Below, piece after piece: positions 44,486 through 57,998 of a stretch of 64,000 nt of DNA. Each line of letters starts with the position of its first letter. The stretch's first letter is position 1. Origin of the DNA: Toxoplasma gondii ME49 (taxonomy: Eukaryota; Apicomplexa; Conoidasida; Eucoccidiorida; Sarcocystidae). The notes beneath the pieces were generated by a model that was not told the DNA's origin, did no database searches, and was given only the letters and a program-made list of their open reading frames with translations. The stretch is taken from NCBI RefSeq assembly GCF_000006565.2, contig NC_031480.1, positions 6,565,170 through 6,629,169 on the forward strand, in the 5' to 3' direction. The position numbers and the translations under genes are program-made.

Positions 44486-45542
44486 ACTTACTGCAAACTT
44501 AGTGTAAACTTACCCGCTTCTTTTTAACCGTCTCCTTCCGATGTTTCCACCCTCGGGACGCTTTTCTGGAATTAACGATGTCGGCGTTCTCTCGACTTCT
44601 CTTGACCAGCAGCCCAGGACCCCCCAGTCGATCGCGCCCTCCACTTTTCCCTGCGAGTTTTCGCGTGCTGTGTCTTGACAGGCTTTCACGTGGACGGTGA
44701 AATTCCCCGTCGACTTCTCCTCTCCTCCTCAGTCGCTTCGCTTTCTGTCACTCTTTCACTCTCGTCGTTTTTCCTATCGCCGCCCCTGTCTTTCTTTTAT
44801 CTGGCTCGTCTTCGTTTCCTCTCCTCGAGAAAACTGTCCCTGAAAGTCCGTTGCCCTCTTCTTTTACCGTCAGCCGCAGCCCGAATATAAAGCATACACA
44901 GACACACACACATATCCATGCACATATATCAACATATGTGCATGCTTGGACTGGCGAATGAACCGCCGCAGTTGAAGGCTTCGGCAAACTCCTGCACGTT
45001 CTTGGATCGCTCTCCATCCGACACCTCGGACGCCCTTCGCCGTTGTCTTTTTTTGTTTCTTGCGATTTCACGAGACATCCCTCTTTCCTCCAAATGATGT
45101 CTGGGCTTTGACTTTGCGGGCCGTCACCCTAGAGACGGCTTTTCTCGAGATCCGTACCGGTGTGTAAAGCAAGTCGAATCAACACTGCACATAGCCCCTA
45201 CTCCAAAATGATTTTCGTGGAGGAAATGCAGTTTTGAACAAGACCTGCGAGTCCGTCGCTAGCAATTAGATTGTGAAGGACAGTCGTTCGCTTTTCCCCT
45301 CTCGCAGTCCTCCAGGCTCGATGCCGAAACCGTCTCGGACCCGGCATGAAGACACACGACAGCCACCGAAGGAGCTGGTGTCCGTACACCGGAGATGCGC
45401 GCCTCTAGCGCTTTGTACAACGCAGATTTCTTTTTGATGAAAAACGCGTCGAGGAGCGAAAGAGGATGCATCTCGTGTGAGACGCATTCCCCTTCCTTTC
45501 CCTCCTTTCTGCTTTTGGAACTGAGGACGCAGAGGGTGGAAG
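44486..45542. other. Upstream region of the UvrD-like helicase gene
   Basis: No supported gene. Two overlapping plus-strand ATG frames (about 44540 and 44577) encode short Ser/Arg-rich peptides ending near 44690; they could be upstream ORFs or a 5' exon, but no in-phase partner was found. A pyrimidine-rich stretch covers 44710-44890. Confidence 0.4.
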
Positions 45543-48500
45543 ATGGAGAATACGTCTCTCAGTAGAGTACCCGAACGGGGAAGCCGCAGTCGAGATTCGC
45601 CTCGTCCTCCCGGCTCTTCCTCCCTCCACGCCTCATCTCAGCCTCAGTCGCCGCTTCTCGCGCGCGACATCCGACCTGCGGGGGCCCTCTCGGGTGTATG
45701 GACAGTCCGGAGCCTCGACGCTGGCATCCCGCCTCACGCCGGATCGGTGACGAAACGTTTTGCGTCTTCTGCATCTTCTCTGTCTCTTCCAGAGACTCAG
45801 CGTCATGAGCAAGCGAGAAATTCTCAGGCCTGCCTCCTGGACAGGTCCTCTCCCAGGAGCCTGGCGAGCTCGCAGCTGCGACTGGAGCCCGCGAAGCCGT
45901 GGGTGAGTTTCCAGAGAAGCAGAGCACAGAGAACCGATCGAGCTCACGTGGACGCGACGCTCATGAGTGAGGCTGGGGACCAGAACTCCCGAACTCCCGG
46001 TGTCTCCGCGAACGCCTCCTCGGTTTCGGTGGAGCAGATGCGACTTCTGCCGCGAGAAGGCCAGAAGTCGTCTGACGCGCGCGACGCCGGCTCAGCCAAC
46101 CAAGAATGTCCGCGGACATCGCAGACGCCGTCGCTCGAAAGGCTTCCTGCGCCGCTTCCCACAGGGCTCGCTTCGACGACCCTCTTGCGAGAAGGCAGTG
46201 CTGCTGTGTTTGCTTCCAAGGGAATTCCAGGAAGAAAGACGTCGGAAAACAAGTCGTCTCTCTCTCCACCGGGCGCCGTCTCACACTCTGTGACCCAGCA
46301 ACGCCCCGCTCCTCACAGGTCGCGTCCGCTGTGGACCTCGGGTGTCTGGACACCTCACCATGAAGCCGACCGAGAAGAAGGAAGAGAAGGACTCGGCTCT
46401 TGTGCTTCTTCGAATGCGGAGAGGAATGCGGTGCGCTCGGGTACGAGGGAGACAGAGTTGAAGGGGAGGAAGGAGGAGGAGAGCCGAGCGTTGTCAAGGA
46501 CAGAGATGAAAACGAATCCGAGTCCAGCTAGGACTAGCGGGTCGCCTCAGAACAGGCCCCGACAGCCCCGACCCCCCGTTTCGTCTGGTTTCCATCCTGC
46601 GTCTGCTCCCTTCCATTCTCGGCCACTTGGTGCCTCACCCTCGTCCATATCTCCGTCATCATCTTCTTCTTTATCCTCTTATTCTTGTGCTTCGTCATCA
46701 TCATCATCTTCTTTATCCTCTTATTCTTGTGCTTCGTCTTCCTCGTCTTCTCCTTCGTCTTCGTCGCCTCTTTCCACTGCTTCACGTCCCTCCGCGACTT
46801 CCGGTCCTGCCGTCTCTCTCGTCGGTGCCACTGGCCTACGCGTTCCCGCGAACTCCACTGTTCCAGCGTGCGGCGCCTCTGCGTCTCTCGCGTCTCATCC
46901 AGTCTCCTCTGAGGAGGAGCGCAGAAGAAGCGTAGCGATGGTTCGCTCTCTCTCCTCTGCTGCTGTTTCCTCGTTTCAGTCTTCTTTCGTTCCGTCTGCA
47001 TGCGTCCAATCCTCTCCGACACCTGCCTGTGCTTCTTCGCGACCGCCTGCCTCGTCTTTCTCCTCCTTGTCTGCCTCCTTGGCGTCTTCGGCTGCGTCGT
47101 CGACTAGGCTCGCTTCAGACCCTTCGCAGTCTTCGCTTTCTTCACAATCTTTGCATTCTTCACACTCTTTGCATTCTTCGCTTCCTTCGTCTCTTCCATG
47201 GACGTCTCCCGGAAGGAGTCGCGGGCTTTCGAGTGCGGTCCCTCTCAGCCCCTCTGCTCCCCGTTTACATTCGGAGTCTTCTGACGGTACGGAGAAGCCG
47301 CCGGCCGCCTTTGGCCTGCCTGCCGGCGATTCGCTTCCCTCGGCTTCTCGCGAGCTGCTGCGGCGCTCTATACCCTTCAATGCGTCTTCGCTCGGCGGTG
47401 GAAAGACTCAGCCTCCCTCGAGTCGGTCTGCGACCTTGCCTTCGAGTGCACCGTCGTCCTTCGCTTCCGCCACGACCCGCGATCCCGGCGTCTCTCCCAG
47501 TCGACACACATCTGATTTCTCTCGCCCCGTTGTTGTTCGTTGCTCATCCCCCTCTTCGTCGCCTTCGCCTTCGCGCGCTTCGACTCCTGCACCATCGTCA
47601 CCTGTTTTGCCTTCAGCTGCTTCTTCTGCTTCGTCGTACGTTTTGGTTTCTTCTCTGCGTCCTCCCAGGAGACCCTCTGCATTCCTCAAGCCTTCTGTCA
47701 TCTCTTCCGCGTCTCTCCCGTCACTGCCTGGCTCTGCTGGGGGGGCGTCTTCGGAGAGTTCAGCCATATTTCAGAGTGACACTGACGCGATGGAAACCAC
47801 TCGTGGAGGGAATGGACAGCAATGTGAAGATAAGGACAGGAATCAGAACGGCCTCTACGTAGACGAGAGAGCGCGGCGGAGGCGTACACCCGTTGTGCGA
47901 GCGCATGAGGCGAAGAAGGAAGGAGGAAAGAGAATGAGAAGCGACGGCGAGGAGCGAGAGAGAGAAGCTGAGGGCCTCGCGTTTCGTGCTGTGCTTCCCG
48001 AGAAGGCGAAGGGGACGCGACGGGAGGAGACTGAGGAGGAAGTCTGTTTGAAAGAAGAAGCGAAAGAAGAGGGAGATGCAGAGAAAGCCGTCAGAATCTG
48101 TGAAGCGGAGAAGTTGCTCCCGCCTCACAGCAAGATTTTCGGACAACTCTCGGAGGAACAACGAAGAGTCGTCCTTGCCCCTGCGCATGCAAATCTCTGC
48201 GTCATTGCTGGGCCTGGATCAGGTAGGGTGAACGTCGCTGCTTTGTCTTCTTTTTTGAAACGTTGTTTCCTTCGTTTTGCTTTTCTCCCCTTGTTGTTTG
48301 TGTCTGCGGCTTCGTCCTGTCGCTTGAGTTCTTCTGTTATCTCTCTGGACTTGTCGTTGTCCCTCGACTTCCGTTCCACGTCTTCCCTCTCTTCGTTCTT
48401 TTCGCTCTGCTCTCCCCGCCACTCCTTCTCACTTTCCACACACCGGTTTGTGTTTGGCGGCTGACGGAGCCGTTGCTTCTGTCGGCTGTCGCCTTCTTTC

Positions 48501-51013
48501 TTCTTCTGAGGTTTTTCGGATCCTGAGCGGTGTCATCCGTTGCCTCTACTCTATAAGACTCGCTGTCTTGACGACACTGCCACGATGGAAGCTGGATCCG
48601 GTGAACAACGCGTTCGCTGAGTCTCTCGGAGTTCCGCAGCTCTGCGCACAGAAAATGCTCTTCGACACTCTCCGCGGCGTCTCCACTGCGTTCTGTTTCC
48701 TGTAAAGGACTTCAGACACAAAGCGCGACCTCGAACAGCTCGGGCCTTCCGTTCAGGATGGGGGGGACGTTGATGACAACGCTTGGGTGCTCGCTCCCCG
48801 GAGACACAGAGCGTCGCTCGCCTGTCCGCCTGGCGCTTTCTTGACTCTCTTTGCTTCCCGTTTGCGCGTCTTGCTTTGCTCGTCTTTTCTAGGGAAAACG
48901 ACGGCGATAACCGCTCGAATTCTTCGCCTCCTTCTTGAAGGCGAAGGTCCAATCTTGGCTCTCACCTTCACGCGGCGAGGAGCCGAGGAGCTCCGGACGC
49001 GCGTGGTGGACGGTTTCTCTTCCACTCTCGCGGAGATGCGGCTTCTGTCGGGGTCGCGAGAGAACGGCGCCCTCCCCTCAGCTGTCTCTCCGCGAACGAA
49101 CGCAGCCACAAGCTCCACAGCCTCCGCGAGAACAAACGGCGGCGACGCCACGATCTTCAACGCCCCGCTCGCGAAGCTCGACTGGCAGCGGCAGACGAAC
49201 TGGACGCATCCCTTCGCTCCAGCGTCTGCGGCAGGCCCTCACCCGAGGTGCGACTCCGCGCCTGTCCACCCGTCGGTCACCTGTTACTCTTCTTCGGCAG
49301 TCGCGCCTTCTGCTTCCGCCTCTTTCGCGTCGCTCTCTGCGTCTTTGGGAGAGCAAGCTCCAACGTCCGCAGCTGCGGCGCCCGGCTTGCCCCTCTTTCA
49401 CGACCTCGCCGGTCGCGTCCTTGTCGGAACGTTTCACAAATTCGGTCTCCTCGTCCTCCGGCGCCACGGGCGCGCCGTGGGGGTCCCTCCCTCCTTCCTC
49501 GTCGCCACCGCGACTCGCCAGGGCCAGTTGGCCCGCGAGGTCCTCGAGGCCTTCAAGGCCCGCGAGGAGGCCCGCGGGGCGATGCTGAAGAGCGCGCGCG
49601 AGGAGCCAGGGAGGCCGCAGCGCGCGTGTGGGGTGGGGAATTTGGAGGCCGCCTTTCAGCAGGTTCGGCGCTTGCACTTGCTCCGCATGCAGAGAGAGCT
49701 GGCGGAGAGACAGAGAGAGAGAGCCGCCCGCTCCCGGGGCGGCGGCCCGGAGACAGCAGAGTCACGAGCGACAGGAAAGACGGGAGAGACAGGAGAGGCA
49801 GATATCTGTCTAGACGAGGCGGCTCTCGACAGTGACCCAGATGACTTGCTTGACTTTCTGACAGACGAAGAGGAGGAAGAAAGCGGGGGCTTCCACTCGC
49901 AGCACTCGGGACTTCCGGCGGCGGGCAGAACAACCAGGCGAGAGCCCGGCGAGGCCTGCGGCGGTCGGCAGCCTTCGCGGGGGCCGGTGGCGCCTCATAT
50001 GGGGAGTCGTGTGGGGTCGACGAAATCGCGAACGACGTGGAAAGAAGTGGACATGTTCCTGAGGCTCGTACGAAAGTGCAAGTTCTCCGAAGCGTTCCTC
50101 GACACCCTCAAAACAGAGAACGCCCAGCTGTACGCGCTGACACGGCAGTACGCGGCGCTACTGCGACAGCAGACGCCTCCCCTCCTCGACTGCTCAGACC
50201 TCATTCTCCTCACTCTCGCACTGCTAGAGAGTCAACCAAACATCCGGAGAGACCTGGCAACAGCGTACCCCATCGTCGTCGTCGACGAGTTCCAAGACAC
50301 CAGTCTCCCCCAGTTCAAAGTTGTCAAGGCCCTGGCTCTCGGCCGCCAAGAACAAGAGAGAGAACAAGCGAGAGAACGAGCATGGATGCATGAGACTATG
50401 GAGAGAGAACGTGGAGAAGGACGCGCGGGCTTCTGCGCCGGAAATCCAGGGAGGCAAGAAGCAACGAGACAAAGGCGAGGCGGGGTCACAGTGGTTGGAG
50501 ATGACGACCAATCCATTTACGGATTCCGAGGCATCGACGCCAAAGTAAGCGTCTCACAGACGACGGCTGTCGGTTGGAAATACACCTATAAACAAATACA
50601 TATGCATATATATATATATTTATATGTATTTGGTGATTTTTATTTGTGTTTGTGTGTGAAAGAGCGGATCGGGACGCGCTATCAGCTCTAGATTTTCACT
50701 GATGTCTGAATGTCCACTTTGACCGAGCGGAGGAACCGTCAGTCAGAGAAGAATCCGAGGAGGAGTCCATGACGCCGTCACTTCTTCCTACCTCGGTTTA
50801 CGCATGTCTGTGTGCTTGCGTTCCTGAGAGTGTATTTTTCTGCCTCTCCATCTGTGCCTCTGCGTATCTCCACAAATGTTCGTTTAGTCGTCTGTCACTC
50901 TCCCTCTCAGCATCTCTCGTTCAATTGACATAGATATGCGTACCTGTGCGTATCCGCAGATCCCTCTGCGTCCTGGTGTGTGTGCATAATATATGTATAT
51001 ATATGTATATATC

Positions 51014-51046
<33 letters not shown>

Positions 51047-54000
51047 ATGGATCTCTATACAGGAAGAAGATCGGGTGTTCCGAGTTCCGTGAAACTTGGA
51101 GGTGGACCCGCGCGTGCTGTTGCATGCAGTCGGAATTGCTGTAGGAGTTGCGCGTCGAAACGGATTCCGCGTTCTTGCTTTTCTGTGTCGCTTCTTAGAA
51201 TTTTTTGATTTTCGATCGCGCTTTCCCCGATCGTTTGGAATTTCACCTCTCCTGCAACTATCGCTCCGTTGCCCCCATCGTCTCTGCGAGTTTGGCGCTG
51301 ATCAACCACAATCGCCACCGGAGACTCAAACGCCTCTACCCCGCCGCTCGGCCCTTTTCGTCTTTTCTCTCTTCTTTCCTGTTTCAAGCCGTTCTGCCTC
51401 CACATCAGATGCCCTCTCCCCCTTTGGGCTCTGCTTCAGCCGCCATTCACTACACTCCTTCCCATCAAGCTAACGCCCTCACAAACAGTTCTGCCGCTGC
51501 TTCCTCCTGTCCTCCGTCTGCTCCTGGATGTTCTTCTGCTGCCGCATCATCAACACCGTCTTCGTCTTCTTCTTCTTGTTCTTCTCTCGCGTCGTCTCCG
51601 TCGCCGTCGGCAGGTCTTCTGTCGCTGTTTCCACCTGCAATGTGTGCGGTGCTGTCTTCTCCGAAGGCGGAGGCTGCCTACATTCTTCGGTTCATCGTCG
51701 CGCTCAAGCAGACGCGAAAGTTGTGTTGGGGAGACTTTGTGATTCTCTCCCGCACGAACAGAGGCCTGAAGGAGTTGGAAGAGCTGCTGCAAGATCCCCA
51801 GGTTCTTCACTCCGCATTTCGTTCGTCGCCTTTGCCCGACGCGGGACCGTTGCCCATCCTCTCTCTCTCCCCTTCACTCGGGGAAGATGAAGTGGAAAAC
51901 CAAAGAGCGTCTTCTTCGGCTTCTTCTCCGTCGTCTCTCGCGGCTCCTCGTTCTCCTCTTGCGTCTTTGTCTTCGACTCTGTGTTTGTCTCCAGTGACAT
52001 CTCCGCCGTCTCTGTGGTATCGACCAGACCGACCGCCAGATCCCTCGCTGTTGTGTCCTCTCTGGGCGTCGTCTGCGTTTCCAGAGGCACTGCCGCTGCA
52101 CAGCACCGCTCTAAAGCGTCGCGGGACTCAGATGCTGCGGAAACAAGGCGTACTTCTCGTCTGTGGCTACTTGCGACTCGCTCTCGATCCTCACCACGAC
52201 GCGTCTTTCCTGCGGGTGCTCAACCGACCCAGACGCGGCCTCGGTCTCGCCGTCGTCAGGGCGCTGTGCCGATGTCTGCAGACGCTCGAGGGGGACGCTG
52301 CGTCTCCCGCCGAAGCCGGCAAGCCTCGTAGCGAAGCAGGAAACGAAGAGACGGACGCGGCAGAAGAAGTCGAAGAAGGAGAGAGGGAAGGAGTTGAGAG
52401 AGAAGGAGAGGGGAAGGGAGGACGCAGGAGAAAGCGAGGGCGAGAGGCGCGAGCCCAGGAGGGAGCAAGGCAGGACGGGGAGGAAGGCGAAGAAGGAGAG
52501 GGAGGCGGAAGAAGAAAAGAGGCGGTAACGAAGAGTCTGGTGTGCTGGGATGCGAAGTGGAGAGAAGGCCCTCTCGAGGGAATCGACCGTCTCCGGAAAC
52601 ACGAACGGCAGTGTGACGCCCATCGTGGGTCGCGCGTTTTCTCCCTCTACGAGGCGGCCTCCATCATCGCTGAACTCGAAGAAACAGCAGAGAACGGCGA
52701 AGGAGAGCGAAAACGCAACGACGAAACAAACACACAGCAGGAAGGAGAAGCAGGCACGTCTTCTCGATCTTCATCTTCTTCATCGGCAAATCCGTCGTTT
52801 TCTACACCTTCACCTTCGGTCTCCTCGGTCTCTGGTTCATCGCCTTCTTCGGTGGACTTGCCTGTTGAAGACCATGCGACCGAACGGCTGTCGAGGGAGA
52901 AGAAGGAAACTCGATTGCTGTCTGGGTCTTTACTGAAGCAGACAAAATGCCCTGCCTCTGCGCTGCCGCGACTGCGGCGTTTCCTCGAGCAGCTCCAGGC
53001 GCTGAGAAGCTTGGCGAGGAGTCGTACTGCGGGAGCCTCCGACCTCGTCCTCTTCGTCCTCAAAGCCTTTGGCCTCGAGGCCTTCCTCGCAGGTGTCTCC
53101 GGGGAGACAGAAGGCACAGAGACGCTCCCGAAGACGGAGACAGAGAAACAAACGACGGAGACGGCCGATCAGAAGACCCTGGAGAGGAGGAAGGAGAGGG
53201 CGGAGAAGAAGAAGGGAAGGAAGAAGGCGGCTGGCGCTGGACGAGACGATGGGGATGAGGTCTGCCGGCAAGCGGAAGAGGAAACATGGGGAGAGTGTGG
53301 AGCAGGCGAGAAGAGAGGCGACAGCGCCGTAAGAGCTTCCGGAGAGGGGACAGAGCGAGAGATGCAGGCGAAGAAGTTGAGGAAGAAGAACGACGGCCCC
53401 GATCGAGAAAAAAGGACCCCCATCGAGGAGAAGCGACAGACAGAAAAGAGAGACAGAGAATCGAAGACGGATCCGACGTCTTCGACATCTGTGTGTTCTT
53501 CTGAAAATAAACTGGAAGACGCCTGGACGCTCCTGAGGCTTGCTGAGGGATACACGCCGAATGCGTTGCAGCCGACAGGGTGGGATTGTCTCTCGCGTTT
53601 TCTGAAAGATTTGACGAACGACAGATGCGGAGAAGCAGAGACGCTTCAGCGAAGAAACTCGATTTTCCTCTCCACCATTCATCAAGCCAAAGGCCTCGAA
53701 TGGCCGGTCGTCATCCTCGCGAAAGCCAACGAGGGGTGAGCGCGCAGGCGTCGGGCGCAGGAAAACGCGTTTGAATCTGCGCGCGCGTATCCGCAAGCGA
53801 AGAGTGAAGTTCGTCGCACGGGTGGACCTTCAAGGGGATTGCGTTTTTAAACGTACACTCGGCGCTTTGTTCAGTTCGGGGATGCATGGGCCTCACCAGA
53901 GATAGAGAGGGAGGAAGGTCCACGGGTGGAGAGCAAACGAAACGATCTCAGAGGTGACTGCGACGGCGACTCAGAAGCTCGCGAACGCAATACGCGGCTC

Positions 54001-57000
54001 TGCAGTTCCACGCAGGACGAGACCGAAGCGAGAGAAGAAGGGCAGCAAGGTGGAATGCAACAGAAGGGGAGGTTGTGGAAGGCGAGACAGGAGCGAAAAG
54101 GATATGAAGATGCAGAGAAACGCCAGCACACAGAGAGCGCGTTAGACATGATTTGGTCGTGGTTACTGAAATGCGGAAAAGGCGCGACGAAAACAAGCGG
54201 AGAGGGGACCGAGAACAAAACGCTTGACGAAGCGTTTTTCTCCGTTCCGACCCTCCAAATGTTTCTCCTCTGTTTTCTCGTCTCGCTCTTTGCCGTGACA
54301 GTTTGTGTAAACAGCCATGACGCATGCAGACGGAACACGAAGGAGAAACGAGATAGCCGTCTCTCTGGATTAACTACAGGATCGCTTGGATTTGTCTTTT
54401 CTGCTGCGTTGCCTATTCACAGACATCTTCCACTGTCCAACGAAGACACCTCGGGATCGTTTGTGAGCCTTCCAGCGCGGATCCCATTGACATCTGTTTC
54501 CTCGTTCTCCTCTTCGGTTCCGCCCTCCTCGTCCCCGCCGTTCTCTCCCTCTCGTTCCTCCTCGGTTTTGCCTACCAACCGAGCAACCTCGTTCACTTCG
54601 TCCTTTACTCCATCTTCCTCCTTTACGACTCCATCTTCCTCCTTTACTACTCCATCTTCGTCTTCTTCCTTTGGTTCATCTTCTTCCTCTTCCTGCGGTG
54701 TGCCGTCTTCTTTCTCCTCTTGCTGTAGCGCGTCTTCGTCCGCTTCGTCTTCTTCTTCGTTCGTCTTGGTTCCTCCTCTGTCTTCTTCGTCGTCCGCCGC
54801 TGCCTCCGCTGTCTCCTCTGTCTCCGCTGTCTCTGCCTCGCTGACCGCGGAGGCCTGGCAGAAGCGTCGCACGCAAGAAGAGCGAGTGTGGGCGATGTGG
54901 ACCGAGAAGAAGAAGCTCGAGGAGCAGGAGCTCGAGGAGGAACGGCGTCTCTGCTACGTCGCGCTGACGAGGGCAAAGAGCATGCTCCTCGTCACTTGCT
55001 CGAAGACGGAGAAGAGCGGCCAGAGTCTCCGAGTTTCGCGCTTTGTTTCCGAGGCGAAACTCTTCCACTTCCACCCGCTCTCGGCGGCCTCGGGCGTCCA
55101 TCCCAAGTCTGAGAAAGACCCATGTCGGTGCCGCAGCGCAGGAACCTCGACCGACGCCCGAGGCTCGAGAGAAGAAGAGACGGAGACCGACAGGGACGCG
55201 CATGCAGAGCGACGAAAACGTGAGGAGAGGAACAGCCAACTCGGACACCGAGTCGCGAAAGGAAGATTACAGGAGGAAGGAGAGACTGGCGGCAACGAAG
55301 AGGAATCCCTAACGAAAGGCAAGCTCACAGCGGAGGGCCAAAAAAAAGAAGAAGACTGGACAGGAGAGACGAAGGCACACCAGAACGGGACCGACACAGA
55401 GAGTGAGCGCAACAGAGAGATGAAGATGAAGGGAGAACATGACGCGAGCGAAGAAGATATCAAAATCGACACAGACATCAGTGACCTTCTGGATTTGAGC
55501 AGCGTTTCGGAGAGAACAGGACAGTGGGGGCGACTCCTGGAAGCAAGAAAAAAACAGCAACAGAACCGTTCCTCTTCGTTCAGGTGTACGTCCCCTTCGT
55601 TCGGGCGTCTCGCGGCACCTTCAGCTGCTTCTCACTCGGTTTCCGTCTCGAATGAGGGAGTGCGTCCTGTCTCCGACGAGTCCTCCTCTTCCCCCTCTGA
55701 ACTCGCGAAGGCGCTGCCTGCTGGAGCGCTTGGCGAAGGGAGACGGCCTTCGCGATGTGGAGACCTGAGCAGAGGGGAGACGCTGGACGCAAGTTCAGAG
55801 GGGGAAGAGCTGAAGAAACATGCAGGCGAGCGCGAGAGCGAAGAACGAAGTCGAACGCCTTCGCCGACAGAAGGCCCTGCAAGAAGAGAGGTTATAGAAG
55901 AGGCTAGTGAGCGTCGAGGAGGCGACCCGAGAGCAGCAGAAGAGAAGCGGAGAGAAGAAACAAAAGCCGAGCAAGACGAAGAGAAACTCCTTCCATCGAC
56001 ATGCGCGCCGAAGAGAGAAGAACAATACGAACGTCGGAACGCAGAGGATACGCAGAGGGAAGAAGCATCTCAGAGAGACGCACAAGAAGCAGAGGCAGAA
56101 GAAGAACTGCAGAGGAAAGAAGAATCCCGGAACTCCAATCGACAGACGCTGGAGATGTACGCGTTCGAGCCAGAAGACGACGAAGTCATCAGTTTGGGAA
56201 GTGATCTTGACGAGCCGACAGCAGGGCCGATGGACCCCTGCAGGGACGCGCCAACGCCGGGGAAGGAGCCGGAGGGAAAGAGACGCTCTGAGATCGCCTG
56301 TTCGTCGCATGCAGAAATCCGAGAGGTTGTGACAGCTCTCGAGGAAGCTGAAGAAGAGACTGGCGAAGAAGGGGAAGAGACAGGGAACGCGATAGCGGAG
56401 AAAGAGAACTACGAGCAACCGACAGCCGAAGAGAAGGACGAACGAGTCGACGTCAGAGAGCAGAGCAAGGACTCGAGAGAAAAGGAGACAAGGCAGACTC
56501 CAAGGGTGGCAAGAAAGGCGACAGAGAGGAGAGATGGGGAAGCAGATGTGATTGTCATCGACGAAGAAGAAGCGCCGGAAACGGCTCACGACAGAGAAAC
56601 AGAGAAAACGCAAGAGACGACCGCAGAGCCAGACAGCGTGTCGAAGGGCGAAGACGAGATGGAGGAACCGACAGCGGTGGAAGTGGAAGACGATGACGAA
56701 GTCGAAGCTCAAAGAGACCAAGACGAAAGTGCGAGAAGCACAGACGAAAACGAAGAAGGCGGAAGGAAAACAAGTAGCAAAGCCTTCTTCCGCAGCGCTC
56801 AAGACCTGGCAAGACGCGTCGCGCAGGCCTCCCGATCCTCGTCAGACTTTGCTAGACCAACAGCCTCCCTCCATCGAGACGGCCACCATACAGCACTCAA
56901 ACACCGCGAGTTACAGACTTCCACGTTTTCTCTTCCTTCTTCTTCGCCTTCTTCTTCTTCGCCTTCTTCTTCTTCGCCTTCTTCTTCTCCTCTTCCATCT

Positions 57001-57126
57001 GCTTCGTCTTCGTCTTCAGGTTCTGCTCTCTCCTCTTCTGGGAGGTTGGAGGCTCCCGCGCGTTCGCTGGGCAGCGCCGCGGCACCGGGCCGTCCGTGGC
57101 GGTGTTTCCTTTTGAAGAAAAAGTGA
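45543..57126 (+). CDS. UvrD/Rep-type superfamily 1A DNA helicase, very large
   Basis: Four exons, 45543-48222, 48893-50544, 51199-53735 and 54423-57126, joined in phase, encode 3190 residues; bacterial UvrD is about 720. Residues 1-880 are Ser/Pro/Arg-rich. The helicase core then runs: LSEEQRRVV (Q-motif region, about 870), AGPGSG|KTT (Walker A, residue 894, split by intron 1), LALTFTRRGAEEL (Ia), VVVDEFQDT (II, about 1354), VVGDDDQSIYGFRG (III, about 1428), LSCNYRS (IV, about 1460), STIHQAKGLEWPVV (V, about 2270), NEG|HLPL (junction of intron 3) and ERRLCYVALTRAKSMLLV (VI, about 2467). All catalytic motifs are intact. Members are ATP-driven 3'-5' helicases in repair and recombination. Long charged or Ser-rich inserts separate the motifs, especially between IV and V (about 800 residues). 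The 720-residue C-terminal tail is acidic. Whether it acts in nucleus or organelle cannot be seen. Confidence 0.88.
46645..46770 (+). repeat. Ser-codon repeat in helicase exon 1
   Basis: Two near-identical copies of a TCATC/TTCTTCTTTATCCTCTTATTCTTGTG unit plus surrounding TCx codons encode a poly-Ser stretch punctuated by LSSYSCAS. Related poly-Ser tracts recur near 54600-54680 and 56935-56995. Confidence 0.8.
50988..51049. repeat. Interrupted (TA)n microsatellite in helicase intron 2
   Basis: TA arrays with TGTATA interruptions inside intron 50545-51198; a smaller TA run lies at about 50600-50625 in the same intron. Confidence 0.9.
56935..56995 (+). repeat. Tandem CCTTCTTCTTCTTCG repeat encoding PSSSS
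   Basis: Imperfect tandem units near the C terminus of the helicase, encoding (P)SSSS runs; directly visible. Confidence 0.8.
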
Positions 57127-57957
57127 GGAAAGGAGGCGCCCTCGAAAGGACCAGTCACCGACTTCGCGGTGCACGACTGTTTCAGAAAAGGTGTAGAGAA
57201 ACGCAAGCAAACGAGGGGGGCCTCGCGAGGAAGAAGACGAAGGTCGTGCAGATTTTAAATCCGGAAGAAAGCAACAGGAGAGACAGTGCGAGAAGAAACA
57301 TGGGTGGATGGAACAGCGTTACGAGAACGCGCGAGAGAGAGAGTGCTACTCAAGAATGAGAGAGCGTTTGACCCAGGCGCGAGATCGGAACTGTCGGAGA
57401 AGCGAGGTAGCAAGGAATGCGTAAACGACGAGGTCGCCCATTCGACAGAAACGGGAGAAAGAAGTTCGACGTAGACCACTGGCTTTCGTCTGGTGACGAC
57501 TCAGTCGCAGAGTTCTCATCGGACTTTGAGACCGCACCAACAACGAGAAAGGAGGCGTGCTTCGAAAAAGAGAGACTCGACAACAAACCGTGGACTATCC
57601 AGTGCACCGATGAGCTCCAACGCCCGTCTAGTCTACGTCTCTGCAATTTTTAGAAGAAAAGCGACCCCAGAGAAGACCAAGTGCCGAAACGCGAAGCGAC
57701 CGTCTTGAAAGGCATGCACTGGCTGAGCTCCATCCGAGCCACAGTTTCTCTTGCGCATGCTGCGTCGCCCGCACTCTTCAGGTGCATCTCTCTGCTCTCT
57801 CTCTCTGGTTGCCTTTCGGAGTTATATGTCAATCCATGAGAGAGAGTGTCTGTACCCGACGCCGAGTGAAACTGTGTGGACGCCTCGCGCAGAAACGACA
57901 GCTGGGATTGCTCTCGCTGAGAAATTACTGTTGACAACTGCATATAAACATATAAAC

Positions 57958-57998
<41 letters not shown>

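Noticed and set aside
55795..56802. 335-codon minus-strand frame rich in Phe/Leu/Cys resembling a membrane protein
   Set aside because: Exactly antisense to the acidic Glu/Lys-rich tail of the helicase; GAA/GAG codons read backwards give Phe/Leu.
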